Assembly: GCF_014647035.1 (NCBI RefSeq)
Contig: NZ_BMOK01000004.1
Span: 62,001-126,000, forward strand
Length of the DNA: 64,000 nt
DNA from: Sporolactobacillus putidus
GTDB taxonomy: Bacteria; Bacillota; Bacilli; Bacillales; Sporolactobacillaceae
Direction: 5' to 3'
The notes beneath the pieces are model-generated. The model was not told the DNA's origin and ran no database searches. It saw nothing but the letters and a program-made list of their open reading frames with translations. Each line of letters opens with the position of its first letter. The first letter of the stretch is position 1. Both the position numbers and the translations under genes were made by a program. Shown one piece after another: positions 16,486-25,092 of the stretch.

Positions 16486-16965
16486 TTACCCAAGCCAGCT
16501 GGTCGGGATCAGGAAGGCATAGGGGGCGGTGCAGACAGCGAACACCAGCGCAATCCGCTTTGCCTGCCTCATGCTCAGCCTCTTTTTCAGCAAAGTCGAA
16601 TCAAGCCAGTACGTAAGTGCAGCAGAGATCAGGACCACGAGACAAAAAAGGGTCACGCTGAGCGGCGAAGCATAAATAAAATAATAGTCAATCAGGTTCA
16701 GGGAAAAACGGCTTCCGTTCTTTCCGGCAAGCATCAGTAAGAGCGCCCCGAAAACATCGGCTGCCATGCCGATTCCCCAAAGGGCCATCAATAAGCTGAG
16801 CCTACTTTTCGTTTTTATATTAAAAAAACGCAGAACGGTGATCAGAATTACCGTATCGACGGCCAGGCTCGCGGCGGCGGCAAGACCGAGCAGCGGCGGT
16901 GAAAAATAAAACATGAACACAGGGAGAATGATACTGGGCAGGACGAGATTCCGGATTGTGATCAA
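16486..16965 (-). CDS. Membrane protein of unknown function
   Basis: A 159-residue integral membrane protein with about five hydrophobic segments and short charged loops (FFNIKTKSRLS, LLKKRLSMRQAKR). I recognise no family motif. The start is the TTG at 16965, with AGGAAG eight bases upstream on the minus strand. It is convergent with the dha operon across a repeat array and divergent from the LytTR gene. Confidence 0.65.
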   Translation of the reverse strand: MITIRNLVLPSIILPVFMFYFSPPLLGLAAAASLAVDTVILITVLRFFNIKTKSRLSLLMALWGIGMAADVFGALLLMLAGKNGSRFSLNLIDYYFIYASPLSVTLFCLVVLISAALTYWLDSTLLKKRLSMRQAKRIALVFAVCTAPYAFLIPTSWLG

Positions 16966-17150
16966 AAGGCGTCTTCCTCTTGGTTAAATGTCGGCGTGCG
17001 CCGCTTTATATATTAATACCATCATAGCATACAAAGGAGTGCGGGAACATGAATTTGGAAACGCATTCATGATAAAATGAAAAGTGTGATCTATGTCTCA
17101 TCACTTGTGCGAAGTCAGACGAACCTTACAGAAAAACGGGGGAATGAAAC

Positions 17151-17597
17151 ATGGTGAAAGCGTTGGCGGACGAGGGACGGCCGGGAAGGGACCAACCGAT
17201 CTGCCTCATGCCGGGAAACGGGATGCCTTATCAAGGAGACGATCGGGCGCGGATGAGCACCCCTCCGTTGCGGAAGCTTGCCATCGCGGCCGATGAACGG
17301 ATTCTGATTGTGCCTTTTTCCGACATTATGTATATCAGTGCAGCCGGCGGCAGGACGGTCGTTGCCTTGAGAAAGAAAAAAATGACCGTGAACGAAACAC
17401 TCGTATCTTTAGAAAAAAGACTGCGGCCAATGAGCGGAATCGTTCGCGTGCACCGCGCTTATCTCGTCAATCTCGAAGCTGTGACGGAGATTTCCCCGTG
17501 GTTTAACTCGACTTATAATCTCGTTCTTGAAAACGGGGAAAAGGTTCCGGTGAGCCGAAACTACGCGAAAAATCTAAGAGATTGGTTCGGGCTTTAA
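17151..17597 (+). CDS. LytTR-domain DNA-binding regulator without a receiver domain
   Basis: A 148-residue protein. Residues about 46-147 are a LytTR domain: VPFSDIMYISAAGGRTVVAL, then VRVHRAYLVNLEAVTEI and VPVSRNYAKNLRDWFGL. There is no REC domain; the first 45 residues are polar and look unstructured. The ATG at 17151 follows GGGGGAATG. It lies 200 bases ahead of cstA in the same direction, with two phased palindromes between them, so it probably controls cstA. LytTR regulators of the BtsR type control cstA/btsT-family carriers in other bacteria, but those have receivers and kinases; how this one is controlled is not visible. Confidence 0.85.
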   Translation: MVKALADEGRPGRDQPICLMPGNGMPYQGDDRARMSTPPLRKLAIAADERILIVPFSDIMYISAAGGRTVVALRKKKMTVNETLVSLEKRLRPMSGIVRVHRAYLVNLEAVTEISPWFNSTYNLVLENGEKVPVSRNYAKNLRDWFGL

Positions 17598-17619
17598 GTA
17601 GAATTTTATTGGTCTTTCT

Positions 17620-17649
17620 GTTATATAACAAATATATATGTTGTATAAC
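17620..17649 (+). promoter_or_regulatory. Two phased 10-bp palindromes, likely operator upstream of cstA
   Basis: GTTATATAAC (17620-17629, perfect palindrome) and GTTGTATAAC (17640-17649) are near-identical direct repeats with exactly 20 bp between their starts, so two bound monomers would sit on the same DNA face. They lie just after the LytTR gene and about 150 bases before cstA. LytTR proteins usually bind paired direct repeats about two turns apart, which fits. Confidence 0.45.
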
Positions 17650-17797
17650 AATAATGTATTTCAAGCGTCTGTTCCGTCATTTCAAAACGGGGTAGCGGCT
17701 TTCTATCCGCCCGTTATACGATCAGGCACCTTTTTCCTTTACAATTGAGAAAAGTTCTCGCTCGAGGCCTGACAACGAATTGAGGAGGAGTAAAAAA

Positions 17798-19594
17798 GTG
17801 AGTGCAATGACCATTGTGATTGGCTCGATCTGTATTCTGGCAATAGCGTACCGATTTTACGGAGTTTTTATGGCGAACAAAGTATTGCGTTTGAGCGACG
17901 GCACGGTGACGCCGGCGCATGCCCTTGCGGACGGGAAAAACTATGTCCCGACCAACCGCTGGGTTGTATTCGGACATCATTTTGCAGCCATTGCTGCGGC
18001 CGGCCCTCTAGTCGGGCCGGTTCTTGCCGCACAGTTCGGTTATCTTCCCGGCCTGCTCTGGCTTCTGATCGGAGCAGTGATCGGAGGAGCCGTGCATGAT
18101 ATGGTCGTTCTCTACGCGTCGATGCGGCACGATGGCAAGTCGCTGTCTGAAGTGGCCAAAAAAGAGCTGGGGCCGGTGGCCGGGTTCTGCACCGGGCTTT
18201 CGATGCTGCTCATCATCACAATCACGATGGCCGGACTATCGATGGTTGTTGTCAATGCCCTCACCAATAATTCATGGGGTGTATTTACCGTCGCGATGAC
18301 GATACCGATCGCGATGGCGGTCGGCCTTTATTACCGCAAAAGTGGTAATCTGAAAATTGCTTCGACGGTCGGTTTCCTCTTTATCATGCTGGCTGTGTTT
18401 GCAGGTCCGTACATTCAAAATATACCGCTCGGACATTTTTTGACGCTTGATGCGAAGACACTGTCCATCCTGCTGCCCGTTTATGCGTTTTTTGCGGCGG
18501 CCCTGCCGGTCTGGCTTTTGCTGACGCCGCGCGACTACCTGAGCTCTTTCATGAAAATCGGTGTTTTTGCCGCGCTGATTATCGGTGTCTTTATCGTTAA
18601 TCCGATGATCCGCATGCCGGCGCTGACACAATTTACAGGCGGAGGCGGACCGGTCATCGGCGGGCCGGTCTGGCCGTTCATTTCGATCACTATCGCTTGC
18701 GGGGCGATTTCCGGCTTTCACGCCTTCGTCAGTTCAGGAACCACTCCGAAGATGCTCGATCGCTGGACGGATATCAAATTGGTGAGTTTCGGAGCCATGC
18801 TGGTTGAATGCCTGGTCGGTATCATGGCACTGATCGCCGCGACAGCGCTTCACCCGGCCGATTATTTTGCGATTAATTCCGTGCCTGCAGTATTTAAGAC
18901 GCTCGGCATGAACGTCGTCAATCTGCCGCAGCTGAATCATGAAATCGGACTGGGGCTTGCCGGCCGGCCGGGCGGCGCCGTGACACTCGCAGTCGGAATG
19001 ACCTACATTTTTACAAGCATTCAGTGGTTCAGCCACCTTGCCCCTTATTTCTTCCAATTCGTGATTTTGTTCGAAGCGGTTTTCATTCTGACGGCAGTTG
19101 ATGCAGGAACCCGTGTCGCCCGCTATTTGATCCAGGACTTTTTCGGAGAATTTTATGCACCGCTGAAAAGAGCGGACTGGCTGCCGGGTTCCATTTTTGC
19201 AAGCGCTCTCGCTTGCCTTTTATGGGGCTATCTGCTCTTCTCCGGTAATATCGGTTCCATATGGGTGCTCTTCGGTGTTTCCAATCAGTTGATGGCGGCA
19301 ATCGGACTGATTGTCGGCGCCACGTTTGTCTTGAAGATCGCTGTCAGGAAACGTTATATGCTGACCTGTCTGATTCCGCTCGCCTATCTGTACGCCACGG
19401 TGAACGTGGCCGGCTACTGGATGATCACACATGTGTACCTGAATCCGGCTGCTCCCGGATTCAGCCTGCTCAACGCGACTCTGTCGATCATCATGCTCAT
19501 TCTCGGTTTCGTGATCATGGTCACCGCAATAAAAAAATGGCTGGAAATGTGGCGTGAATCGCGTATCGACATAGAAGAGCTGACAGTTGGCTGA
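17798..19594 (+). CDS. cstA: CstA-family carbon-starvation / pyruvate or peptide carrier
   Basis: A 598-residue polytopic membrane protein with about 16 hydrophobic segments, the same length as B. subtilis CstA. CstA_N landmarks are YVPTNRWVVFGHHFAAIAAAGPLVGP and GAISGFHAFVSSGTTPK; the C-terminal part has DAGTRVARYLIQDFFGE and LFGVSNQLMAAI. Family members take up pyruvate or peptides when better carbon sources run out. The GTG at 17798 is chosen, with GAGGAGG upstream; the frame opens at a TTG (17780) that lies inside this binding site. It is downstream of a LytTR gene, the expected regulator type. Confidence 0.92.
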   Translation: MSAMTIVIGSICILAIAYRFYGVFMANKVLRLSDGTVTPAHALADGKNYVPTNRWVVFGHHFAAIAAAGPLVGPVLAAQFGYLPGLLWLLIGAVIGGAVHDMVVLYASMRHDGKSLSEVAKKELGPVAGFCTGLSMLLIITITMAGLSMVVVNALTNNSWGVFTVAMTIPIAMAVGLYYRKSGNLKIASTVGFLFIMLAVFAGPYIQNIPLGHFLTLDAKTLSILLPVYAFFAAALPVWLLLTPRDYLSSFMKIGVFAALIIGVFIVNPMIRMPALTQFTGGGGPVIGGPVWPFISITIACGAISGFHAFVSSGTTPKMLDRWTDIKLVSFGAMLVECLVGIMALIAATALHPADYFAINSVPAVFKTLGMNVVNLPQLNHEIGLGLAGRPGGAVTLAVGMTYIFTSIQWFSHLAPYFFQFVILFEAVFILTAVDAGTRVARYLIQDFFGEFYAPLKRADWLPGSIFASALACLLWGYLLFSGNIGSIWVLFGVSNQLMAAIGLIVGATFVLKIAVRKRYMLTCLIPLAYLYATVNVAGYWMITHVYLNPAAPGFSLLNATLSIIMLILGFVIMVTAIKKWLEMWRESRIDIEELTVG

Positions 19595-19650
19595 CGGCTG
19601 TGCAGCCAGCGGCAGGAGATGAGGCGCCCGCCCCTCGCCGGCCGCTTTTA

Positions 19651-19742
19651 TACAAATAAGAATCCAAAGATTAGCGAAATTAAGTAGAAAAACTAAGGCT
19701 CAGCCGGCGCTTGAGAGCTGACTGAGCCAAGTTTTTCTTTAC
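19651..19742 (+). repeat. Interspersed AAGGCTCAG element, copy 1 (diverged)
   Basis: Contains AGAAAAACTAAGGCTCAGCC ... CTGACTGAGCC and then AAGTTTTTCTTT. GGCTCAG pairs with CTGAGCC, and the flanking A-run and T-run extend the stem, so it can terminate transcription in both directions. It follows the cstA stop. Confidence 0.7.
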
Positions 19743-19862
19743 ATACACTTTTCTGAATGACAGGTGAAAAACAAGCGTGCGGTCCGGACCTTACTCCGAA
19801 AACATCCGTTTGCGCAGATAGGTACAACGACCGGCAAAGATAAGTTACAATAATAAAAAGGA

Positions 19863-20225
19863 TTGATTGGAAAGAGGAGAAGACTCATCAAGACTCATCA
19901 AAATGTACGGGGAATCGGAACAGACGGAGAGACGCGTTGTGCCCATTATCATACGGAAAGGGATATCATAGCGATAAAATTTAAATGCTGCGACACTTAT
20001 TATTCCTGTTATGCATGCCATGAGGCGCTGGCCGGTCACCCGGCAAAAGTTTGGGAACGTGACCAGTTCGATGAAAAAGCGATTCTGTGCGGTTCATGCG
20101 GTCATGAGCTGACGATTCGTGACTACATGGCGTGCGGTTTCAGCTGCCCGAATTGCGGCGCCCTGTTTAACCCAAGATGCGCCCTGCATTACCCGCTTTA
20201 CTTTGATATGAATAAACACTGCTGA
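19863..20225 (+). CDS. CHY-type zinc finger protein
   Basis: A small metal-binding protein of up to 120 residues. The CHY zinc-finger pattern is complete: CAHYHTERDIIAIKFKCC, YSCYACHEALAGH, CGSCGHELTIRDYM and CPNCGALFNPRCALHYPLYF, holding several Cys/His zinc sites. Function in bacteria is unknown. The start is unclear. The TTG at 19863 is in frame but has its purine run too close. The best ribosome binding site (AGAGGAG, 19873-19879) points with seven-base spacing to an ATC at 19887, in a duplicated AGACTCATCA. The protein may therefore begin with a rare ATC codon (112 residues). Confidence 0.82.
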   Translation: MIGKRRRLIKTHQNVRGIGTDGETRCAHYHTERDIIAIKFKCCDTYYSCYACHEALAGHPAKVWERDQFDEKAILCGSCGHELTIRDYMACGFSCPNCGALFNPRCALHYPLYFDMNKHC

Positions 20226-20265
20226 AGTTGCCTTCAGCTTGCCGCGCCATAAAAAGGATCAAAAA

Positions 20266-20303
20266 AAGCTCTTCATCCGCGCAAAGCGGGAAGGAAGAGC
20301 TTG
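20266..20303 (-). terminator. Terminator for the minus-strand gene at 20408
   Basis: AAGCTCTTC and GAAGAGCTT form the stem, with AAAAAAA on its left side, so the U-run is made on minus-strand transcripts coming from 20408-20800. Confidence 0.6.
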
Positions 20304-20304
20304 G

Positions 20305-20396
20305 CACAAAAGTATAAAAAGATAGCGGAATTTTGCATAAGAAAAAACTTAGGCTCAGCCGGCATCAGAGCCTTGGCTGAGCCGATTTTTTCTTAA
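20305..20396 (+). repeat. Interspersed AAGGCTCAG element, copy 2 (perfect bidirectional terminator)
   Basis: Its core is GAAAAAACTTA-GGCTCAGCC, a 13-base loop, then GGCTGAGCC-GATTTTTTCTT. The nine-base stem is perfect and the A-run and T-run give U-tails on both strands. It lies between the convergent CHY gene and the 20408 gene. Confidence 0.75.
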
Positions 20397-20407
20397 TAAT
20401 CCGACGG

Positions 20408-20800
20408 TCAGCTGAGAATTTTATTTTTCGAATAAATACCCTTGATTTCTTCCGGCGTCTTGCCGCGGACAAGCAGGCAGAAATTCTCATAACCAATTTC
20501 CCGGTGACCGTTCATCAGCTGTTCAAGCGCCTGCAGGCCTTGCGGATGTTTATTGATCTTTTCAATCTCGCTTTTATACAGATCGATAATGGACCGCTGG
20601 ACGAAATGAGGAGCAAAACGGGCGGCGAATTTTTCATTTCCCAGCATCAGGCCGCACAAATATTCATATTTAAACTGCAGCTGGCGGGTGAAATTCACAA
20701 GGTGAAGCAAACGGTAGAACGTGTTCGGATAATTTGCCTTGAAATCTTCAATAGCCGCCTGCGCTTTTTTGAGATCTTGAATACTGCTGATCATTTTCAT
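20408..20800 (-). CDS. Soluble protein of unknown function
   Basis: A 130-residue, mainly helical, soluble protein. It begins MKMISSIQDLKKAQAAIEDF and contains NTFYRLLHLVNFTRQLQFKYEYLCG; no family is recognised. The start at 20800 is chosen because AAAGGAG is eight bases upstream on the minus strand; the frame remains open for 29 more codons without a better signal. It is convergent with the CHY gene. Confidence 0.6.
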   Translation of the reverse strand: MKMISSIQDLKKAQAAIEDFKANYPNTFYRLLHLVNFTRQLQFKYEYLCGLMLGNEKFAARFAPHFVQRSIIDLYKSEIEKINKHPQGLQALEQLMNGHREIGYENFCLLVRGKTPEEIKGIYSKNKILS

Positions 20801-21534
20801 CACATGATCTCCTTTCCATTCCATCGGATAACCGCCCATCTCTTTAGAATTATGTCCGCAAGTGTACGCAGCGATCCATTTCATCATTCATGTTCAAAGG
20901 CCCATCGTTCAAGAAAGCGATTTCTGTTTCGGTGAAATTACAGGAATTTCAAGATGAAATCACTCTCCGAATTTCATCGTTCCTACTGCTATTACATGCG
21001 TAAATTTAGAAACCCGTTTCGGTTATCTCTGACTGAATCCGTCACAGAAATGAATTTTCTTACACTATAGGAAAGTATAAAAATTTTAAGGATTATAGTG
21101 TAAGGGACCGAACAGATCGCCGCGTCCTGCGGCATGTTCGGCATTAGGCCGTCCCGGACCCCGCAACTAAGGCTCAGCCTACGTCAGGGCTTGGCTTCGC
21201 CAAGTTTTCTAATATTCTTATGCTTAGCTTATCTCTTTTTGATCAAACTGTAAAATGATTCTTTTTTATTAAAACGATGCCGACAGAACATGACTATACT
21301 GAAGAAAGAGGGAAACAAAGCAGCTGTATCTGCCGAAAACCTGAATATTGAAGTTTCCGGCTAAGCATGATATAGTTAAAACTCAATAGAGGGAAAAGTA
21401 CATTAAAAAGCCAAACTTTAACGTATCACATATGAACTTTTTTGTCAATATAAAATATCGAAAATGTCTTCAGTATGCGGAAAGCTGCTGTGTTTAAATC
21501 AGGTGACTTTTTAAGGGAACAAGAGGTGTTTTTC
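20801..21534. other. helD upstream region
   Basis: About 730 bases without a gene. It contains interspersed element copy 3 (21062-21212). The stretch 21240-21530 is AT-rich and should contain the helD promoter, but I could not single out a clear -35/-10 pair. Confidence 0.45.
21062..21212 (+). repeat. Interspersed AAGGCTCAG element, copy 3 (long form)
   Basis: ACTATAGGAAAGTATAAAAA, then TTTTAAGGATTATAG, an insert of about 57 bp, and AACTAAGGCTCAGCC ... CTTGGCTTCGCCAAG TTTTCT. The insert, absent from the short copies, forms a nested hairpin: CCGAACA ... TGTTCGG outside, GCCGC-GTCCT-GCGGC inside. The end is a terminator-like hairpin in the plus direction. Confidence 0.8.
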
Positions 21535-23862
21535 ATGGTTCAAAATGAGCGTAAAAAAGAACAAAATCGGATAAATGAAGTGGTTGATGTCATTGGCTCG
21601 AAAATTGCCGGAATGACCGGCAAAAAAGAAGAAGTTAAGAAAGGAATCGTCGATCTTCGCAAAAATTTCTGGGAAGACGTAACGGTTAACCTCGATGAGA
21701 TGGACGATGTTTATGAAACACAGGCAAGTATAAAGCAGCAGGCCGAGCTTCTGTCCGAACGCGAGCGGCGCCACGGACAGATGAACAGGGAGCTGAAGAC
21801 ATTGTTCCGCCTTCAGGATTCGCCTTATTTCGGCCGGATCGACTTTCAGGAGGAAGGTGAGCAAAAGACGGAGTCGCTCTATATCGGTATCGGTTCGCTG
21901 ATGGACGCGCACAATGAGGAATTTCTGATCTATGACTGGCGCGCGCCGATCTCTAGCATGTACTACGATTATGCACCCGGACCGGCGAAATTCGACTCCA
22001 TAGAGGGAGAAATCAAAGGCGAGATGAAACTTAAACGTCAGTTCATCATCCGGCATGGGCAGATCGACGGCATGTTTGATACCGGACTGACGATTGGGGA
22101 TACGCTGCTTCAGGCTATGCTGGGCGGCAGGGCCTCCTCGCATATGAAAAGCATCGTTGCGACGATTCAGAAGGAGCAGAATCAGATTATTCGCAACGAG
22201 ACGGACCGCTATCTCATTGTCCAGGGAGCTGCCGGGAGCGGCAAGACATCGGCGGCGTTGCAGCGTGTAGCGTTTCTGCTCTACCGCTATCGGAAAACGC
22301 TGCGTTCGGATAACATGCTTCTTTTTTCACCGAACCCGCTGTTCAGCAGTTTCATTTCGACGGTTCTCCCGGAACTTGGCGAAGAAAATGTTCTGCAGAC
22401 AACTTTTAAAGATTTTATCGAAGAGCGGATCGGACACGACCTGCAGCTTGAAAATCCGTTTGATCAGACGGAGTCCTGTCTGACTATGGAGGAAAGCGAG
22501 GAGTACCTTCTGCGGACGGAGAGTATCCGTTTTAAAGCGTCCATCGCCTATAAACAGCTGATCGACCGCTGGCTGGAGCGACTTAAATATGAAGGAATGA
22601 TCTTCCGCGATATTGTGTTTCGCGATGAAACGATTGTTTCGGGAAATGCGATCCAACGATTTTTCTATTCGCTGCCGCGGGAACAGTCCGTTCTGAACCG
22701 GATGGAGGATGTCCGCGACTGGCTGCTGCGCCGGATCGCCGTGTTTGTGAAGAAGGAGCGCAAAAAGGACTGGGTGCTGGAAGAGGGCGAACTTCTGGAT
22801 AAGTCGGATTACGCGGAGGTCTTTCAGAAACTGCAGCAGGAGCGGCGGTTCAGTGAGGAAACATTCGACGACTACGACCGTGAGGAACAAATGCTGCGCA
22901 AGATTGTGATGAATCGACGCATCAAACCGCTTCGCCGCCGGATCAAACAGTTTGAGTTTGTCAACAGCCAGAAAGTGTACTCTGAAATTTTTTATCACGA
23001 CCATGATGAAGAGCACGTTCCGGAACACTGGAAGGCGATCTGCCGCGCCACACGGATGCGTTTTGAAGAGGGCGACTGCCCGTGGGAAGATGCCGTTCCC
23101 TATCTTTATCTGAAAGAAAGGCTGCAGGGCAGGAAAGGAAATCAGGAAATCCGCCATCTGATTATCGACGAGGCCCAGGATTATTCTCCCGTACAGCTGG
23201 CTTATCTGCAGGCGGCTTTTCCGCGAAGCCGGATGACGATTCTGGGCGATTTGAATCAGGCCATTTATGCACAGAGTTTTGCTGAAGAGACAATGCTGTC
23301 GGAGAACCTTTATAATCGTGAAGAGGTAAAGAAGCTGACTTTGCTGCGCAGTTACCGTTCTACAAGGGAAATCATGGATTTTGCACGCCATCTCGTGTCA
23401 GGCGGTGATCAGATCGAACCGTTTGAGCGCAGCGGGAAACTTCCGGAGTGGATTGATATTCGGGACGGCCGGAAAGAGGCGGTTATTCTTGACAAGATAG
23501 CCTCTTTCAAGACTGCGGGTTTTGAAACTTTTGCACTGATCGGCAAGACGATGAAAGAATGCAGGAAAATCTATGAGCAGCTGAAAAATAAAATCAAGGT
23601 GCGGCTGGTTACACAGGCGACCTATCAGTTTGATAAAGGCTTCATTATCATTCCCGCTTATCTGGCAAAAGGCATCGAGTTTGATGCGGCGATCATTAAC
23701 GATGCATCCGCATCCAATTTTCACCGGGAAAATGAGCGGACGATCTTTTATACGGCCTGCACGCGCGCGATGCATGAGCTGATCATGCTTTCTTCCGGCG
23801 AAGCAACGCGTTTTCTTCGCGACGTACCGAAAGACAAGTATGTAAAGATGACAGGAGACTAA
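21535..23862 (+). CDS. helD: RNA polymerase recycling motor ATPase HelD
   Basis: A 775-residue SF1 helicase-like ATPase, matching B. subtilis HelD (774), which frees stalled RNA polymerase from nucleic acid. The N-terminal 90 residues are a charged antiparallel coiled coil that enters the polymerase secondary channel. Walker A is QGAAGSGKTSAA at 230-240, Walker B IIDEAQDYSP at about 543, then ILGDLNQAIYA (motif III), LLRSYRST and KGIEFDAAII. The ATG at 21535 has AAGAGGTG seven bases upstream; an open extension to 21475 has no such signal. It is monocistronic. Confidence 0.95.
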   Translation: MVQNERKKEQNRINEVVDVIGSKIAGMTGKKEEVKKGIVDLRKNFWEDVTVNLDEMDDVYETQASIKQQAELLSERERRHGQMNRELKTLFRLQDSPYFGRIDFQEEGEQKTESLYIGIGSLMDAHNEEFLIYDWRAPISSMYYDYAPGPAKFDSIEGEIKGEMKLKRQFIIRHGQIDGMFDTGLTIGDTLLQAMLGGRASSHMKSIVATIQKEQNQIIRNETDRYLIVQGAAGSGKTSAALQRVAFLLYRYRKTLRSDNMLLFSPNPLFSSFISTVLPELGEENVLQTTFKDFIEERIGHDLQLENPFDQTESCLTMEESEEYLLRTESIRFKASIAYKQLIDRWLERLKYEGMIFRDIVFRDETIVSGNAIQRFFYSLPREQSVLNRMEDVRDWLLRRIAVFVKKERKKDWVLEEGELLDKSDYAEVFQKLQQERRFSEETFDDYDREEQMLRKIVMNRRIKPLRRRIKQFEFVNSQKVYSEIFYHDHDEEHVPEHWKAICRATRMRFEEGDCPWEDAVPYLYLKERLQGRKGNQEIRHLIIDEAQDYSPVQLAYLQAAFPRSRMTILGDLNQAIYAQSFAEETMLSENLYNREEVKKLTLLRSYRSTREIMDFARHLVSGGDQIEPFERSGKLPEWIDIRDGRKEAVILDKIASFKTAGFETFALIGKTMKECRKIYEQLKNKIKVRLVTQATYQFDKGFIIIPAYLAKGIEFDAAIINDASASNFHRENERTIFYTACTRAMHELIMLSSGEATRFLRDVPKDKYVKMTGD

Positions 23863-24031
23863 AGAAATTGCGGCTGTAAAGGCCCCATCATTGAAGCATA
23901 GGACAGTGGCGGGAGGGGTCTCTTTACTTTTACTTGATACATAATTGTGGTAATGTATCATTCGTTCAGAGTAAATAAACAGCTTGATCTGACAAGAGGA
24001 TTAGACATATGAGAGAGAAGGATATGAGGCT

Positions 24032-24928
24032 GTGAAGAATTACAAGGTGCTGAGTTTTCTTGTTTTGGCCAATCTTTTTTGGGCCGGAAATTATGTATTC
24101 GGCAAATATGTTGTTGCCGAAATGACACCGGTACAGATGACATTCGAACGCTGGATGATCGCGGTTCTGTTTCTGTTCCCGCTGGCGCAATGGATTGAAA
24201 AACCGAAGTGGCGGGCCGTTTGGAAAGAGTGGAAAATACTGTTCGTTCTCTCTGTCCTCGGAATCCTCGGATACAATATCCTGCTTTATGAGGCGCTGCG
24301 TTTTACGACTTCATTGAACGCGGCGCTCGTTAATTCGATAAACCCCGCGATGATCGCGGTACTGGCCGTGTGGCTGCTGAAAGAGAAGCTCTCCCCTTTA
24401 AACAGCTTCGGACTAATTATTTCACTGCTTGGCGTACTCCTTGTATTGACGCACGGGCACCTGTTGCAGGTTTTTCAGGTCCACTACAACAACGGCGATT
24501 TGCTCATGCTTTGTGCCATCACCGTCTGGTCGTTTTATACACTGATTGGCAAAAAGATGAAAAAAGTGCCGCCGATTGCCGCAACCGCGGTTTCCGCCAC
24601 GCTTGGCCTTATCGTTCTGTTTCCGTTCTTTCTGGTGTCCGGTTTCTCTTTCCGGCTCAGTCCGCCCGCTGCGATCGGCATCCTATATATCGCGCTTTTT
24701 CCGTCGGTCTGTTCCTTTGTTTTCTGGAACAGCGCCATCCGAGAAATCGGAGCGAGCCGGGCGGGTATTTTTCTGAACCTGTTGACGGTTTTTACGGCGC
24801 TGCTCAGCCTGCTTCTCGGCAATCCGATCACGCTTACGCAGATTGTCGGCGGTCTGCTCGTGATCGTCGGCGTCTATATGACCAACAAAAAAAGCACTGT
24901 TCGTTCTGCTGCAAAAGTGAGTGCGTGA
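24032..24928 (+). CDS. EamA-family (DMT superfamily) transporter
   Basis: A 298-residue protein with ten hydrophobic segments, two EamA repeats (residues about 5-138 and 152-285). Conserved features include FWAGNYVFGKYVV near the start, LLLYEAL-type helix 3 with NAALVNSINPAMIAVLAVWLLKEKL, and the second-repeat pattern PSVCSFVFWNSAIREIGASRAGIFLNL. It probably exports small metabolites or amino acids; the substrate is unknown. The GTG start at 24032 follows GAAGGATATGAGG. Confidence 0.88.
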   Translation: MKNYKVLSFLVLANLFWAGNYVFGKYVVAEMTPVQMTFERWMIAVLFLFPLAQWIEKPKWRAVWKEWKILFVLSVLGILGYNILLYEALRFTTSLNAALVNSINPAMIAVLAVWLLKEKLSPLNSFGLIISLLGVLLVLTHGHLLQVFQVHYNNGDLLMLCAITVWSFYTLIGKKMKKVPPIAATAVSATLGLIVLFPFFLVSGFSFRLSPPAAIGILYIALFPSVCSFVFWNSAIREIGASRAGIFLNLLTVFTALLSLLLGNPITLTQIVGGLLVIVGVYMTNKKSTVRSAAKVSA

Positions 24929-24978
24929 ACAGCCAAATGAGAAATGAGCGCCTTGCTGCAATCGCAAGGTGTTTTTTT

Positions 24979-25072
24979 ACACTATAGGAAAGTATAAAAA
25001 TTTTAAGGATTATAGTATAAGGGCAACTAAGGCTCAGCCTGCGCCAGGGCTTGGCTTCGCCAAGTTTTCTAA
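24979..25072 (+). repeat. Interspersed AAGGCTCAG element, copy 4 (short form)
   Basis: CACTATAGGAAAGTATAAAA through AACTAAGGCTCAGCCTGCG to CTTGGCTTCGCCAAG TTTTCT. It is almost identical to copy 7 (46933-47026) and lies between the convergent EamA and sensor kinase genes. Confidence 0.8.
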
Positions 25073-25092
25073 TCAGGAGCAAATCGGGGCAG

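Noticed and set aside
22327-23391. A 354-codon minus-strand frame inside helD
   Set aside because: It overlaps the conserved helicase motifs of helD and shows no ribosome binding site or domain.
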